DNA of 64,000 nt from Acidobacteriota bacterium (GCA_029263395.1 JAJCXO010000221.1:1-64000); one strand, 5' to 3'. Positions 8,529 to 17,454 are shown, numbered from the stretch's first letter. The notes: a model not told the origin generated them from the sequence alone. Numbers and translations: made by a program.

Positions 8529-9956
8529 TCATGCCTTGCGACGTCTCCGACGCGCCCAGTCGGGGATAATACGTTGTCGTGAACGACCGACCGCGAGCGC
8601 TCCCGGAGGCACGTTCTCAGTGATGGTCGAGCCTGCCGCAGTGGTAGCTTCGTCACCGATGGAAACCGGTGCTACCAACATCGTATCGCTGCCGACGAAG
8701 GCCTCGTCACCGATCTCGGTGCGATGTTTGTTGACACCATCGTAGTTGCAGGTGACAACTCCGGCGCCGATATTGGCGTTGTCGCCGACGGTTGCGTCGC
8801 CGAGATACGTCAGATGGCTGACTTTGCTCCCGGCGCCCAGTTCGGTTTGTTTGGTCTCGACAAAATTGCCCACCCGAGCACCGCGTTGCAGGACAGAGCC
8901 CGGGCGTAGCCGAGCGAACGGGCCGACGATACAGTCTTTGGCGACCTCGGCGTGGTCGAGAATGCTGTAGGGTTTGATCTCGGCACCGCCTTCGATGTGT
9001 GAGCTGGTGATATGTACACCTTGGTGTAACACGCAGCCTGGGCCGACACTGGTATCGCCTGCCAACCAGACTTCCGGATGGATCACGGTTTCCGGACCCA
9101 CCGCCACGGTGGGTTCGATCGAGGTGCGGGCTGGCTCCAGGATGGTGACACCTGCGGCCATCAACCGCTGCAGATGGCGATCGAGCAAGGCGCGATGGAC
9201 AGTCGCCAGATTTTTACGATCGTTGATCCCAAACGCCTCAGAAAAATCCGGCAACAGGTGTAAGGCGACGTCTTCGCCGGCAGCAGCGGCTTGGCCAAGC
9301 GCATCGGTGAGATAAATTTCGCCTTGGGCATTGGCCGTGTCCAAACGCTGGAGTCCCTCGAAGATCGAGGGCGCCGAGAATGCGTAAAGGCCCGCGTTGA
9401 CACGTTGTACCGCAAGCTCTTCGGGGCTGGCGTCAGCGAATTCGACGATCCGGACGAAGTTGCCAGCGTCGTCGGTGAGCACCCGTCCCAGGGTGCCGGG
9501 CTCTTCGAGCTCAGCAACAGCAGCAGCACCCCAGCGTCCTTCGGCGGCAGTCGCCAACCGTTCCAGCGTCTCAGGAGTCACCAAGGGTACGTCGCCGGAA
9601 AGCACCAACAGCGTAGCCTCGCCTTCGATGAAGGGGGCGGCTTGAGCCAACGCATGCCCGGTGCCAAGCTGCTCGCGCTGCTCGACCCACTCGATGTCGG
9701 CTCGTGCGTTGCCGATGTCGGCTCCTGCTTTGCCGATGTCGACTCCGCAGATGTGACGTTTGACCTCTTCGGCGCCGTGCCCAACCACCACTAGGATCTG
9801 CTCGCAGCCAGCACCACGAGCGGTTTCGAGCACCCATTCAAGCATCGATCGCCCGCCGACTGAGTGTAGGACCTTGGGGCGCTCTGAACGCATCCGGGTC
9901 CCCTTGCCGGCGGCCAGGACAACCGCAATGCGCCGCGGTCTCGAAGGTTCAACCAT
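8529..9956 (-). CDS. glmU: bifunctional GlcNAc-1-P uridyltransferase / GlcN-1-P acetyltransferase
   Basis: Last two steps of UDP-GlcNAc synthesis in the cytoplasm. The N-terminal pyrophosphorylase domain starts with LAAGKGTRMRSERPK, the family's nucleotide-binding signature. The C-terminal half is a left-handed beta helix of hexapeptide repeats with acetyltransferase motifs such as ETKQTELGAGSKVSHLTYLG and NCNYDG-like CNYDGVNKH. I start at the ATG at 9956, which has GAGG seven bases upstream; the ATG six bases earlier (9962) is only one base from it. The unusual feature is an in-frame 7-residue tandem duplication in the catalytic domain (see the repeat entry). The gene sits 12 bases downstream of yvcK and upstream of glmS. 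Confidence 0.95.
   Translation of the reverse strand: MVEPSRPRRIAVVLAAGKGTRMRSERPKVLHSVGGRSMLEWVLETARGAGCEQILVVVGHGAEEVKRHICGVDIGKAGADIGNARADIEWVEQREQLGTGHALAQAAPFIEGEATLLVLSGDVPLVTPETLERLATAAEGRWGAAAVAELEEPGTLGRVLTDDAGNFVRIVEFADASPEELAVQRVNAGLYAFSAPSIFEGLQRLDTANAQGEIYLTDALGQAAAAGEDVALHLLPDFSEAFGINDRKNLATVHRALLDRHLQRLMAAGVTILEPARTSIEPTVAVGPETVIHPEVWLAGDTSVGPGCVLHQGVHITSSHIEGGAEIKPYSILDHAEVAKDCIVGPFARLRPGSVLQRGARVGNFVETKQTELGAGSKVSHLTYLGDATVGDNANIGAGVVTCNYDGVNKHRTEIGDEAFVGSDTMLVAPVSIGDEATTAAGSTITENVPPGALAVGRSRQRIIPDWARRRRRKA
9693..9746. repeat. 21-bp in-frame tandem repeat inside glmU
   Basis: GATGTCGGCTC-type units begin at 9693, 9714 and 9735 with an exact 21-bp period. On the coding (minus) strand they read VDIGKAG-ADIGNAR-ADIEW. 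They therefore add about two 7-residue units just before the EWV..EQLGTGHA segment of the uridyltransferase fold. The period is a multiple of three, so the frame is preserved. Confidence 0.85.
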
Positions 9957-9968
9957 GTCCATACCTCG

Positions 9969-10994
9969 TTACCCGTTCGTGTGCGATAGGGCTCGGGGCG
10001 CTGACAACTCGAGGATCGACTGACTCAGCTTTGCTGGATCGTGTCGAATCAGCTCACCGTCAGCGAGTAAATCTCGTTCCACTAACTCTACGCCACGGTC
10101 GGCCAAGGCGTCACGATCCGCGGTCACGAGTTGTGAGCCCGTTTCGGCGTAGTGATCGAGCAGTGGCTGCTCTGGCCTGGTGGCGTTGACCAAAATTGCG
10201 TCAACCAAACCCTTGCCCGCATGCTGCTCCACCGCCTCGAGATGCTCGAGGGCATCCATGTGGTCGGTTTCGCCAGGTTGAGTCATCAAATTGAGAATCA
10301 TCACGGTTTTTGCCGTGCTGCGACTGGTCGCCTCTCGAATACCGGGAATCAACAGATTGGGCAGCACCGAAGTGTAGAGCGAGCCTGGTCCGAGCAGGAT
10401 CAAGTCTGCGCTCTCCAACGCTCGGATCGAGGGCGAAAATGCCGGTATTGCGGCTGGCAACAGCTCGAGCTTCGTAAGCCGCTCTCCCGATTGACCCACC
10501 GCGGACTCACCCTCGTAGACACGGCCGGAGAGGCCGGTGCCTCGCAGGCGGATATCGTTGAGGGTCGCGGGGAGAATACGCCCACGCACCGACAAGATCG
10601 ATTCGGCGGTGAGGATCGCCTGATAAAAGTCACCCGTGACACCTGTCAGTGCGGTCAGAAAAAGGTTACCGAAAGAATGCCCTGTCAGCCCGACGCCATT
10701 AGCGAAACGGTACTGGAACAGTCGTGCCAGCAGATCTTCGTCATCAGCCAGGGCGACAATACAATTTCGAATGTCACCCGGTGGCAAGACGCCGAGTTCG
10801 CGTCGCAACCGCCCTGAAGAGCCGCCATCGTCGGCCACGGTCACCACCGCCGTCAGCCGATCTGGCGACTGGATGACATGCTTGAGGCCGCGCAAAAGCA
10901 CGGCCAAGCCGCTACCGCCGCCGATCGCAACCAGCGATGGACCGTCAGGCTCTTCTTCTTGATGTCGGGACGATGTTCTCGAGGAGAAAGTCAC
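9969..10994 (-). CDS. yvcK: YvcK/CofD-family UDP-GlcNAc-binding regulator
   Basis: Relative of Bacillus YvcK, which binds UDP-sugars and tunes carbon flow into cell-wall precursors. Seen directly: GGGSGLAVLLRGLK near the N-terminus, VTVADDGGSSGRLR, PPGDIRNCIVALA, GHSFGNLFLTAL, and LGPGSLYTSVLPNLL, all hallmarks of the YvcK branch rather than of CofD. I favour a GTG start at 10994, one base after the stop of the upstream gene. An ATG at 11060 would extend it by 22 residues with no family resemblance and overlap that gene by 65 bases. The position next to glmU and glmS fits a feedback role on UDP-GlcNAc, which is inference. Confidence 0.9.
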   Translation of the reverse strand: MTFSSRTSSRHQEEEPDGPSLVAIGGGSGLAVLLRGLKHVIQSPDRLTAVVTVADDGGSSGRLRRELGVLPPGDIRNCIVALADDEDLLARLFQYRFANGVGLTGHSFGNLFLTALTGVTGDFYQAILTAESILSVRGRILPATLNDIRLRGTGLSGRVYEGESAVGQSGERLTKLELLPAAIPAFSPSIRALESADLILLGPGSLYTSVLPNLLIPGIREATSRSTAKTVMILNLMTQPGETDHMDALEHLEAVEQHAGKGLVDAILVNATRPEQPLLDHYAETGSQLVTADRDALADRGVELVERDLLADGELIRHDPAKLSQSILELSAPRALSHTNG

Positions 10995-10995
10995 C

Positions 10996-11613
10996 TCAAG
11001 GCGCTTGCACGAGCTGGGAAAACTGTTCGCGACCGTGGAGTGCCTGGAAGTCCGAATCATGGAACGCGTGGACGCGGTTTTTGGGATCTAGACGAATTGC
11101 GGTCTCGAGTAGCTCGAGAGCCTCGTCTTCGGCTCCATCCAGGGCCTGGATCGATGCCATCAGATAGGCGAAAGGCTCTTCGTCCGGATTGCCGTGCTCC
11201 TGGCATATTTCCAGTGCCTGCTTCAGGTTGCCCTGGTTTTTCTCGAACACCGCCTGCAGATAAGGTTCGCCACTGTCAGCGCCGTCATCGAGACGATTGG
11301 TACAGATTGCCAGGCTTTGCCTGGCGCGATCCGCTAGGTGGATCGAGTCACTGGCAACGATGACGCTCTCGAACACTTTGGCGGCTTGGGCCCAGTCCTC
11401 GCTGTGCAACAGTTTGAGTCCGCGCGCGAAGTCGTCAACCGCCGCCTCCTCATCAGCCACAGTGTTCTCTTGGGATTCGAGCCCGAGCTCCACGATCTTG
11501 TTTCGGATCGTGCTCTGGGCAGTTTTGAATGTTCTTGCGAGCTTGTCGATGCTCTGGTTAGAAGCGTTCTTCTTCAGATCAGCGAGCTCTTTTTTAGTCC
11601 AGCGTTTGTCCAT
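10996..11613 (-). CDS. HTH/TPR protein of unknown role
   Basis: 205 residues. The first 50 look like a small helix-turn-helix or SANT-like domain (WTKKELADLKKN, then KTAQSTIRNKIVELGL). A linker and TPR-type helices from about residue 60 follow (DDFARGLKLLHSEDWAQAAK, later a repeat ending ETAIRLDPKNR). It starts ten bases downstream of mglA and ends one base before yvcK. It therefore lies in one operon between the polarity GTPase and the UDP-GlcNAc regulator. A DNA- or protein-binding adaptor is plausible, but I do not recognise a named family. Confidence 0.7.
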   Translation of the reverse strand: MDKRWTKKELADLKKNASNQSIDKLARTFKTAQSTIRNKIVELGLESQENTVADEEAAVDDFARGLKLLHSEDWAQAAKVFESVIVASDSIHLADRARQSLAICTNRLDDGADSGEPYLQAVFEKNQGNLKQALEICQEHGNPDEEPFAYLMASIQALDGAEDEALELLETAIRLDPKNRVHAFHDSDFQALHGREQFSQLVQAP

Positions 11614-11622
11614 AGACAGTAG

Positions 11623-12207
11623 CTACCTTTTGCGCAACTCGACGAGTATTTGTTTTGCCACCGACTTGAGGGTGTCGAAGACGCCTTTGCCGTTGGGCGC
11701 AATCGCCTCGAAGGTCGGCTCGCGCTTGTAATTGAGCACCCGGTAAAGCTCGTCGGTCGGCATAGCGTTCGCGAGATCGCGTTTGTTGAACTGGAGAGCG
11801 TAAGGCAGAACCGCCAAATCGAGGCCGTGCTGCTTCAGATTGGTCTCCAGGTTTCGGATCGATTCGACGTTCGACTCCATCCGTTCCTTCTGGCTGTCGG
11901 CGACAAAAATTACGCCGTCGGCACCCTTCAGGATCAATTTGCGGCTGGCGTCATAAAACACCTGACCCGGTACCGTGTAGAGATGGAACCGGGTGGTAAA
12001 ACCGCGGATAGTGCCGAGATCGAGCGGCAGGAAATCGAAAAATAGTGTGCGGTCAGTCTCCGTGGCCAAGGAGATCATTTTGCCCTTGGCCTCGGGAGAG
12101 GTTTTGCTGTAGATGTACTGCAGATTGGTCGTCTTGCCGCCGAGACCGGGGCCGTAGTAGACGATCTTGCAGTTGATCTCTTTGGCGGCGTAGTTGATGA
12201 ATGTCAT
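11623..12207 (-). CDS. mglA: MglA-type Ras-like polarity GTPase
   Basis: Small GTPase that marks the leading cell pole and controls type IV pili and gliding in Myxococcus and relatives. P-loop GPGLGGKTT lies at residues 19-27. The MglA family lacks the usual Ras switch-II DxxG, and here the region reads [17 protein letters not shown] at about 142-145 is the base-specificity motif. The 194-residue length is typical. The cognate MglB-like GAP is immediately upstream, and a pilT/pilC/pilS/pilR block lies about 30 kb away, supporting a motility role. Confidence 0.94.
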   Translation of the reverse strand: MTFINYAAKEINCKIVYYGPGLGGKTTNLQYIYSKTSPEAKGKMISLATETDRTLFFDFLPLDLGTIRGFTTRFHLYTVPGQVFYDASRKLILKGADGVIFVADSQKERMESNVESIRNLETNLKQHGLDLAVLPYALQFNKRDLANAMPTDELYRVLNYKREPTFEAIAPNGKGVFDTLKSVAKQILVELRKR

Positions 12208-12234
12208 GGCAGAGTGAGAAGTCGTTCGCAGACA

Positions 12235-12732
12235 TCAGTCGCTGAAGAGCGCGTCGATGTCGTCGTCGGTAATTTCTGAGAACGGCGTCGGTGCAGATCC
12301 TGGTCTGGGCGCGCCTGCGACCGCTTTCTCAGCCATCGTTTCGAAGATCTTGTCGAATTCGCCGCTGGCGCGTTTGACCCGCAGCCGAACCAGACCCAGC
12401 GACGATCGCTCGTCGAAGATGACAAGCAGAATAGCCCGCTTGCCGACGATCGAGATGTGGATATGGTCGCGTTCGCCCTCGTGAAAGAGCACAGAGAACT
12501 CGCGCTCCCCGATCAGCCGAGCGAGGCTGTCGGTGGCGGCGACATTGCCGGCCGTCAAGGATGCGAGAGAAGTAGTGTCGAAGTTCTCGATCTCGCCTTC
12601 CGACGCCATCTGTTGGCCATACTTGTCAATCAAGAAGACCGCACGTGCATTCGAATCGTGCCTGAGGCGCTGAAGCACCTCTTCGAGCAGATGGATTTCT
12701 TCTTCGTAGAGTACGAGATCCATAGATGCCAT
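12235..12732 (-). CDS. mglB: MglB-type Roadblock/LC7 GTPase regulator
   Basis: 165-residue Roadblock/LC7 protein. The pattern of N-terminal helix (YEEEIHLLEEVLQRLR), central strand (ARAVFLIDKYGQQMAS) and the hinge FDTTSLASLTAGNVAAT matches MglB, the GTPase-activating partner of MglA. The two genes are 27 bases apart and in the MglB-MglA order seen in Myxococcus and Thermus. The C-terminus has an acidic tail (ITDDDIDALFSD). Confidence 0.88.
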   Translation of the reverse strand: MASMDLVLYEEEIHLLEEVLQRLRHDSNARAVFLIDKYGQQMASEGEIENFDTTSLASLTAGNVAATDSLARLIGEREFSVLFHEGERDHIHISIVGKRAILLVIFDERSSLGLVRLRVKRASGEFDKIFETMAEKAVAGAPRPGSAPTPFSEITDDDIDALFSD

Positions 12733-13177
12733 AGTGACCTCTCAAACGGGTGACCGAAAGGTATAGCACAGCCGTCCAGGAGCGTCAAAACTCCTTTGGA
12801 CAGCTCTGCTCGAGTGCCGTGCTCCGGGGATACCGGAATTCTCTGCTACCCGTTTCAGCGGAAGTCTATTCAACCGGCCGGTTGTGTTGGGAACCAAAGA
12901 CTGGTCACGACTCTGCTATTTTCATGGATTCGGCGCTTTACCGCAAGCACATCGGTGGTCCGTCTGGCGGTTTGCCAGCTATAGTCCCAATGAGTACGAT
13001 GCGATCGGCTACGGAGTCAGCTCTCTCGGCACCTTGGTTGAGCTTAGAATACGAGGTCTTCAACGGGTTCGAGTTTCGACGTTGGTCTAGCATCGATGGG
13101 TCTAGCATCGATAGTTGTGGTATGGGTCTGGCACCGATAGGTCTGGTAGCAATAGGTCTGGTAGCGATAAGCGAGGC
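12733..13177. other. intergenic region, divergent promoters and repeats
   Basis: 445 bases between mglB (minus) and the diguanylate cyclase (plus). It holds a perfect 14-bp palindrome CAACCGGCCGGTTG at 12871-12884, which could be an operator. A TATAGT box near 12980 and the 15-bp repeat at 13084-13169 are also present. No coding potential with family resemblance is visible. Confidence 0.5.
13084..13169. repeat. 15-bp tandem repeat upstream of GGDEF gene
   Basis: Five copies of a 15-bp unit close to GGTCTGGTAGCGATA start at 13084, 13099, 13125, 13140 and 13155. An 11-base interruption follows the second. The array is in frame with an upstream ATG/GTG of the next gene but ends before the start I prefer (13178), so it is probably leader DNA. 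Confidence 0.88.
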
Positions 13178-14926
13178 ATGCGACAGGCTCTGAATTTTTG
13201 GGGTGCTACCGGGATGATCTTGGTAGCCCTGATCATTGCCGTCCCACAGATCGCCGCTGACGGTATCGCGTCGTCGCGTCCGCCATCGGTCATGGAAGGT
13301 GGCCTGTGGATCGCGGTCGCCGCGGTGGCAGCGGTGCACCGACCGCTGGGCGGCACCGGTCTCGGCCTCGGGACCCTCGTCTTGCCGGCTGTGATTGTTC
13401 GATTCGGCGGGCTGATGGTGGTGCTGGTGGCCGCCTTGGCGCGTCTCTTGGCCTCCGCCCTCTGGCGGTTTGCCGACCGGCGGCGCAACGCGACCCACCG
13501 AATCAGCACCGAATTTGCAGCAGCGGTGATCGTCGCGCTGGCGGCGTTGTTGGCCGCAGTCGCGTGGTCGAAGTTGACAACTGTGGCGTTCGTTTGGCGT
13601 GGCTTGGCGGCAGCAGCAGTGTATGTTGCGACCTTTGCAGCGCTCGCGCAGCTTGGCGACAAGATCCGCCATCCCGTCTGGCGTCGAGTGTGGCCGGGCC
13701 TCGCTACGTTGGATCTGGCGGCGCTTGCGCTCGATGCTACGGGCTGGCTGCTCGGCGCGCTGCTGGCCGACGCTGCCGCCACCTTGGGCTGGCCGCGGGT
13801 GGCGCCGATTCTGGTGGCGTTGGCATTGCTCGCCGCCGAGGCCGCGCGGAATGCCTTTGCGCGTGGCGCTTCGGACGTTCGGGTTGACGACTTCGAACGT
13901 TTACAGCGGGCCCACGAACGAATCTTGAGTGAGACCTCGGGTATGGGGTCGATCGCTCAGCAAATTTTTGTCGAGTGCTCCAACATCCTGCCGGTAGAGT
14001 GGTACCAATTCGAGCTCGTGGCCAGCGAGGAGCCCGGGCAGCTCGAGAGCGAACCCGGTAGCTGGTGGGCGGGACCTTCGGGGGTGCTGGAAGAGGGACA
14101 GCCGCAGCCGGCAACACGACCCCGCATGTTGCCCGGGGTGCATCGCCGGGTAACGTGGCACATTCTCGAACGATCGTTGGTGGTGGAAGGTGAACCGTTG
14201 GCGACGGTCCGTCTGTGGTGTGATCCACGCCGTATCGACAGTGGCGCCGAAGAGTTGTTCTCGACCCTGGTACCGCAAATGGCGAGTTCCGTGCATCGAG
14301 CTCGCCTCGATCGCGAAGCCCGTCTCGATCCCCTCACCGGTGTTCCGGTGCGCCGCATCCTGGACAGCGGAATGCAGCGCGCTTATCGCCGCTGCTGCGA
14401 GGAGGGGCGATCGATGGGGGTCATCATGTGTGATGTTGATCACTTCAAGAACGTTAATGACACCTACGGCCATGCGGCTGGCGACGAAGCCTTGATCTGT
14501 GTCGCCCGCGCCCTCGAGAGCGCACGCCGCGAACACGACCTGCTGGCTCGTTACGGCGGTGAGGAATTCACCTTGCTGCTCGAAGACACCGGTGGTGAAG
14601 CAGCGCTGCAGCTCGCTGAGCGCTTGCGGCGCGCCGTCGAGTCGATCGATCTGGTTTACGAAGGCCAACCGATTCCACTGGCCCTCTCGGCTGGTGTCGC
14701 GGCGTTTCCCGAGCTCCACATCAAAACCGTGAGTGAGCTCTTGTTGTTGGCCGACGAGGCGCTTTACGAAGCGAAAGAAAGTGGGCGCAATCGATGTTTG
14801 CTCAACTGTGGTCCGGGTGTCTTCCAAAACACCACCGGCCAAAGGATCACCAGCCAATCGATGACTGGCCCAACACCCGGCGTCGAGGATGCCGCACTCA
14901 GGTTACCGCCCAGGATCTTCGGATAA
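13178..14926 (+). CDS. membrane-anchored GGDEF diguanylate cyclase
   Basis: Makes the second messenger c-di-GMP from two GTP. About six to seven hydrophobic segments cover the first 240 residues. A region of about 160 residues then resembles a sensory (GAF-like) linker, and a C-terminal GGDEF domain follows. The active-site signature is GGEEF at 460-464, an active variant. An inhibitory I-site RxxD (REHD, 451-454) sits the canonical five residues upstream, so product feedback is expected. The ATG at 13178 begins MRQALNFWG; longer versions would read through the 15-bp repeat. It is probably co-transcribed with the ApbE-like gene 11 bases downstream. Confidence 0.88.
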   Translation: MRQALNFWGATGMILVALIIAVPQIAADGIASSRPPSVMEGGLWIAVAAVAAVHRPLGGTGLGLGTLVLPAVIVRFGGLMVVLVAALARLLASALWRFADRRRNATHRISTEFAAAVIVALAALLAAVAWSKLTTVAFVWRGLAAAAVYVATFAALAQLGDKIRHPVWRRVWPGLATLDLAALALDATGWLLGALLADAAATLGWPRVAPILVALALLAAEAARNAFARGASDVRVDDFERLQRAHERILSETSGMGSIAQQIFVECSNILPVEWYQFELVASEEPGQLESEPGSWWAGPSGVLEEGQPQPATRPRMLPGVHRRVTWHILERSLVVEGEPLATVRLWCDPRRIDSGAEELFSTLVPQMASSVHRARLDREARLDPLTGVPVRRILDSGMQRAYRRCCEEGRSMGVIMCDVDHFKNVNDTYGHAAGDEALICVARALESARREHDLLARYGGEEFTLLLEDTGGEAALQLAERLRRAVESIDLVYEGQPIPLALSAGVAAFPELHIKTVSELLLLADEALYEAKESGRNRCLLNCGPGVFQNTTGQRITSQSMTGPTPGVEDAALRLPPRIFG

Positions 14927-14937
14927 GATGCACGGTG

Positions 14938-15942
14938 ATGCATAAACTGATCACGATTGTTCTCGCCATTGCCTTGCCGTTGGGGTCCGCTGTTCCCGCC
15001 ACGGCCCAGCCAGTGCGCCTGGAGGCGACCGCCTTCGGGACTCAGGCCGAGGTTGAGGTCCGGGGTCTATCGCGGGAGGAAGCAACCGTTGCCGCACGGG
15101 ACGCGTTGCACGAGATTTTTGACATTGGGCAGTTGCTTGATCCGGATGGCACGATCGCAGGCGGTCTCGGAATCCTCAACTCGACCAGCGGTGTTGTCGA
15201 CCTCGAGCCGCGAGTGTCCAATTTCCTGCGTCGCGGTTTACAGTTTTGTCTGTGGACCAACGGTGCTCACGGTCCCCTGGGTGGCGATCTTTATCGGTTG
15301 TGGCAGGGTGCCCAAGGAGAGATTCCAAATCCCAATGATCTGCGCGATGCGGTGATCGGCGCCCAATGTAATGCCATCACCCTGACCTTCGGCGAACCGG
15401 TCATCCGTGGCCAGCTGAAGCCGGGTAGCCGGGTCGAAGCGATCGCCATGGGACGCGGCTTCGCACTCGATAGTGCTGCTGATGTGCTGATTGAAGCCGG
15501 TGTCGACAATGCTCTGCTGGAGATCGGCGGCGTGCGGCGTGCGATAGGTGGAGGTCCAGATGGCCAGGGTTGGTTGGCAACGATCCCAGCAGCGCCGGGC
15601 CAAGATAAGCCTATGGACCGCATTTTCTTGCGCGACCAGGCGCTGGCGATTGCTGGCATCCAGCCGATCAAACGCGAGCCGGTCATCCGATTGGTTGATC
15701 AACGCACCGGCGTACCCGCCACCGGGGTGGTGATGGTCGCAACCGTCACCGAGCAGGCAATGGACGCCGAGGCCCTGTCAGCGAGCCTCTTTGTCACCGG
15801 GCTGCGTGAGGGGCAAATGCGACTCGGTGGACTCGAACCCCGGCCCTCGGTGCTGTGGTTGTTGGGCTTGGGCAAGGGCGATCCCCTGGAGTCGACCTTT
15901 CGTTGGTCCGAACTCACCCGGATGCCCCGCCCTCGCCACTAA
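14938..15942 (+). CDS. divergent ApbE-like FAD:protein FMN transferase
   Basis: 334-residue exported protein with a signal peptide (residues 1-22, cleavage near ATA-QP). It resembles ApbE, which attaches FMN covalently to threonine of periplasmic flavoproteins such as Nqr/Rnf subunits. The middle segment EAIAMGRGFALDSAADVL aligns by eye with the family's DLGGIAKGYAVDRAAELL. It keeps the GxAxD pattern but replaces the Lys by Arg and the DLGG by EAIA. LEIGG and the C-terminal DAEALSASLFV (metal-binding Asp, Ser in place of Thr) are also recognisable. The active site is altered, so activity is uncertain. The start is ATG 14938; upstream in-frame sequence belongs to the GGDEF gene's end. Confidence 0.75.
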   Translation: MHKLITIVLAIALPLGSAVPATAQPVRLEATAFGTQAEVEVRGLSREEATVAARDALHEIFDIGQLLDPDGTIAGGLGILNSTSGVVDLEPRVSNFLRRGLQFCLWTNGAHGPLGGDLYRLWQGAQGEIPNPNDLRDAVIGAQCNAITLTFGEPVIRGQLKPGSRVEAIAMGRGFALDSAADVLIEAGVDNALLEIGGVRRAIGGGPDGQGWLATIPAAPGQDKPMDRIFLRDQALAIAGIQPIKREPVIRLVDQRTGVPATGVVMVATVTEQAMDAEALSASLFVTGLREGQMRLGGLEPRPSVLWLLGLGKGDPLESTFRWSELTRMPRPRH

Positions 15943-15956
15943 AGGCCTAGGCTAAC

Positions 15957-17231
15957 TCAACGATCCTCGATGGGTTCGTAGGCGCGCTCTTTCGGTCCAG
16001 TGTAAATCTGACGCGGTCGGTTGATGCGGGTTTTGGGATCCTCGCGCATCTCTTTCCACTGTGCGATCCAGCCCGGTAGACGGCCAAGGGCAAACATCAC
16101 CGTGAACATGTTGGTCGGGATCGTCATCGCGCTGTAGATGATGCCGCTGTAGAAGTCGACATTGGGGTAGAGCTTCCGTTTGACGAAAAACTCGTCCTCC
16201 AGCGCCACCTGCTCGAGATTGCGGGCGATGTCGAGCAGCGGGTCGTTCACCCCAAGATCCTCGAGTACCTCGTCTGCAGCCTTCTTGAGGATCCTGGCGC
16301 GAGGGTCGAAGTTCTTGTAGACCCGATGCCCAAAACCCATCAGCCGGAAGCCTGACGACTTGTCCTTCGCCATGTCGACATACTTCTGGTAGTTGTCGCC
16401 GTCCTCGTGGATCATCTGCAGCATCTCGATGACTTTTTGGTTGGCGCCACCGTGCAGCGGGCCCCACAGTGCGCTGATGCCAGCGGCGATCGAGGCATAG
16501 AGGTTGGCCTGACTCGAACCCACCATGCGCACCGTCGAGGTGCTGCAGTTCTGCTCATGGTCGGCATGCAAGATCAGCAACAGGTTGAGCGCTCGTTCGC
16601 GCACTGGATTGATCTCATAAGGCTCTGCTGGTACCGCGAACATCATGTGCAAGAAGTTCTCGGTGTAGCTGAGGTCATTGCGAGGATAGATGAAGGGCTG
16701 GCCGATCGACTTCTTGTAAGAGAGCGACGCGATCGTGGTCGCTTTCGACAGCAATCGCAAGATGTTGAGGTCGATCCGGTCTTCCTGCATGGCGTTCGGG
16801 TAATAGGTCGCCAAGGAGGTCACCATCGACGACAGGATCGCCATCGGGTGAGCGTTCGGCGGATAACCCTCGAAGAGCTTCTTCATGTCCTCGTGGAGCA
16901 TGCTGTGGTAGGTGAGCCCTTCGTTGAAATCTTCCAGCTGCTGGCGATTGGGCAGTGCGCCGTAGATCAGCAGGTAGCAGACCTCGCTGAAGCTGGCATG
17001 TTCGGCGAGTTGCTCGATCGGGTAGCCCCGATACCGCAGGATGCCCTGTTCGCCGTTGATGAAGGTGATGGCGCTGTGGCAGCTGCCAGTATTGCCATAA
17101 CCCGAGTCAACTGTGATGGCTCGGCTCAGCGAGCGCAGCTTGGAGATGTCGATCCCGACCTCTCCTTCGGATCCGACGACGGTTGGGAGCTCGTACTCTT
17201 GACCGTCCAGTATCAGCTTGGCAGTGCCCAT
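15957..17231 (-). CDS. gltA: citrate synthase (type II)
   Basis: Condenses acetyl-CoA and oxaloacetate as the entry step of the TCA cycle. The 424-residue protein has the N-terminal LILDGQEYELP domain of Gram-negative hexameric enzymes. Catalytic residues are visible in HADHEQNCSTSTVRMVGSS, LHGGANQKV (His) and FGHRVYKNFDPRA (His/Asp region). AGGAG stands seven bases before the ATG. It converges on the ApbE-like gene with only 14 bases between stops. Confidence 0.97.
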   Translation of the reverse strand: MGTAKLILDGQEYELPTVVGSEGEVGIDISKLRSLSRAITVDSGYGNTGSCHSAITFINGEQGILRYRGYPIEQLAEHASFSEVCYLLIYGALPNRQQLEDFNEGLTYHSMLHEDMKKLFEGYPPNAHPMAILSSMVTSLATYYPNAMQEDRIDLNILRLLSKATTIASLSYKKSIGQPFIYPRNDLSYTENFLHMMFAVPAEPYEINPVRERALNLLLILHADHEQNCSTSTVRMVGSSQANLYASIAAGISALWGPLHGGANQKVIEMLQMIHEDGDNYQKYVDMAKDKSSGFRLMGFGHRVYKNFDPRARILKKAADEVLEDLGVNDPLLDIARNLEQVALEDEFFVKRKLYPNVDFYSGIIYSAMTIPTNMFTVMFALGRLPGWIAQWKEMREDPKTRINRPRQIYTGPKERAYEPIEDR

Positions 17232-17454
17232 CCGTTATCTCCTGGGTCAGCGATCTCGCCGGCCCTTACAAGGAGTCGGAGCGACGAGTTCGCGCAATGT
17301 CGATTGAGTGATTCTTCTCGAACGTAAAACCGGACAAGAACAGGTAAGTCTATCGTTTTAGTAGGCTTCGTCGCAAGCAACAGTCGGTGGTTCAGAGGCT
17401 GAGACGTTGCGCCAAAACGTTCTGTTGAGAGCTTGGTCTGGCCCCACCCGGAAG
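17232..17454. other. gltA upstream region
   Basis: 223 bases between the gltA start and the mobA stop, both on the minus strand. An AT-rich stretch around 17340-17365 (containing ATCGTTTTAGTAG) is the most promoter-like part for gltA. No conserved leader or riboswitch is recognisable. Confidence 0.35.

Noticed and set aside
12750-13193. 147-residue plus-strand frame in the mglB/GGDEF intergenic region
   Set aside because: Composed partly of the 15-bp repeat, overlaps the cyclase start, no SD and no recognisable motif.
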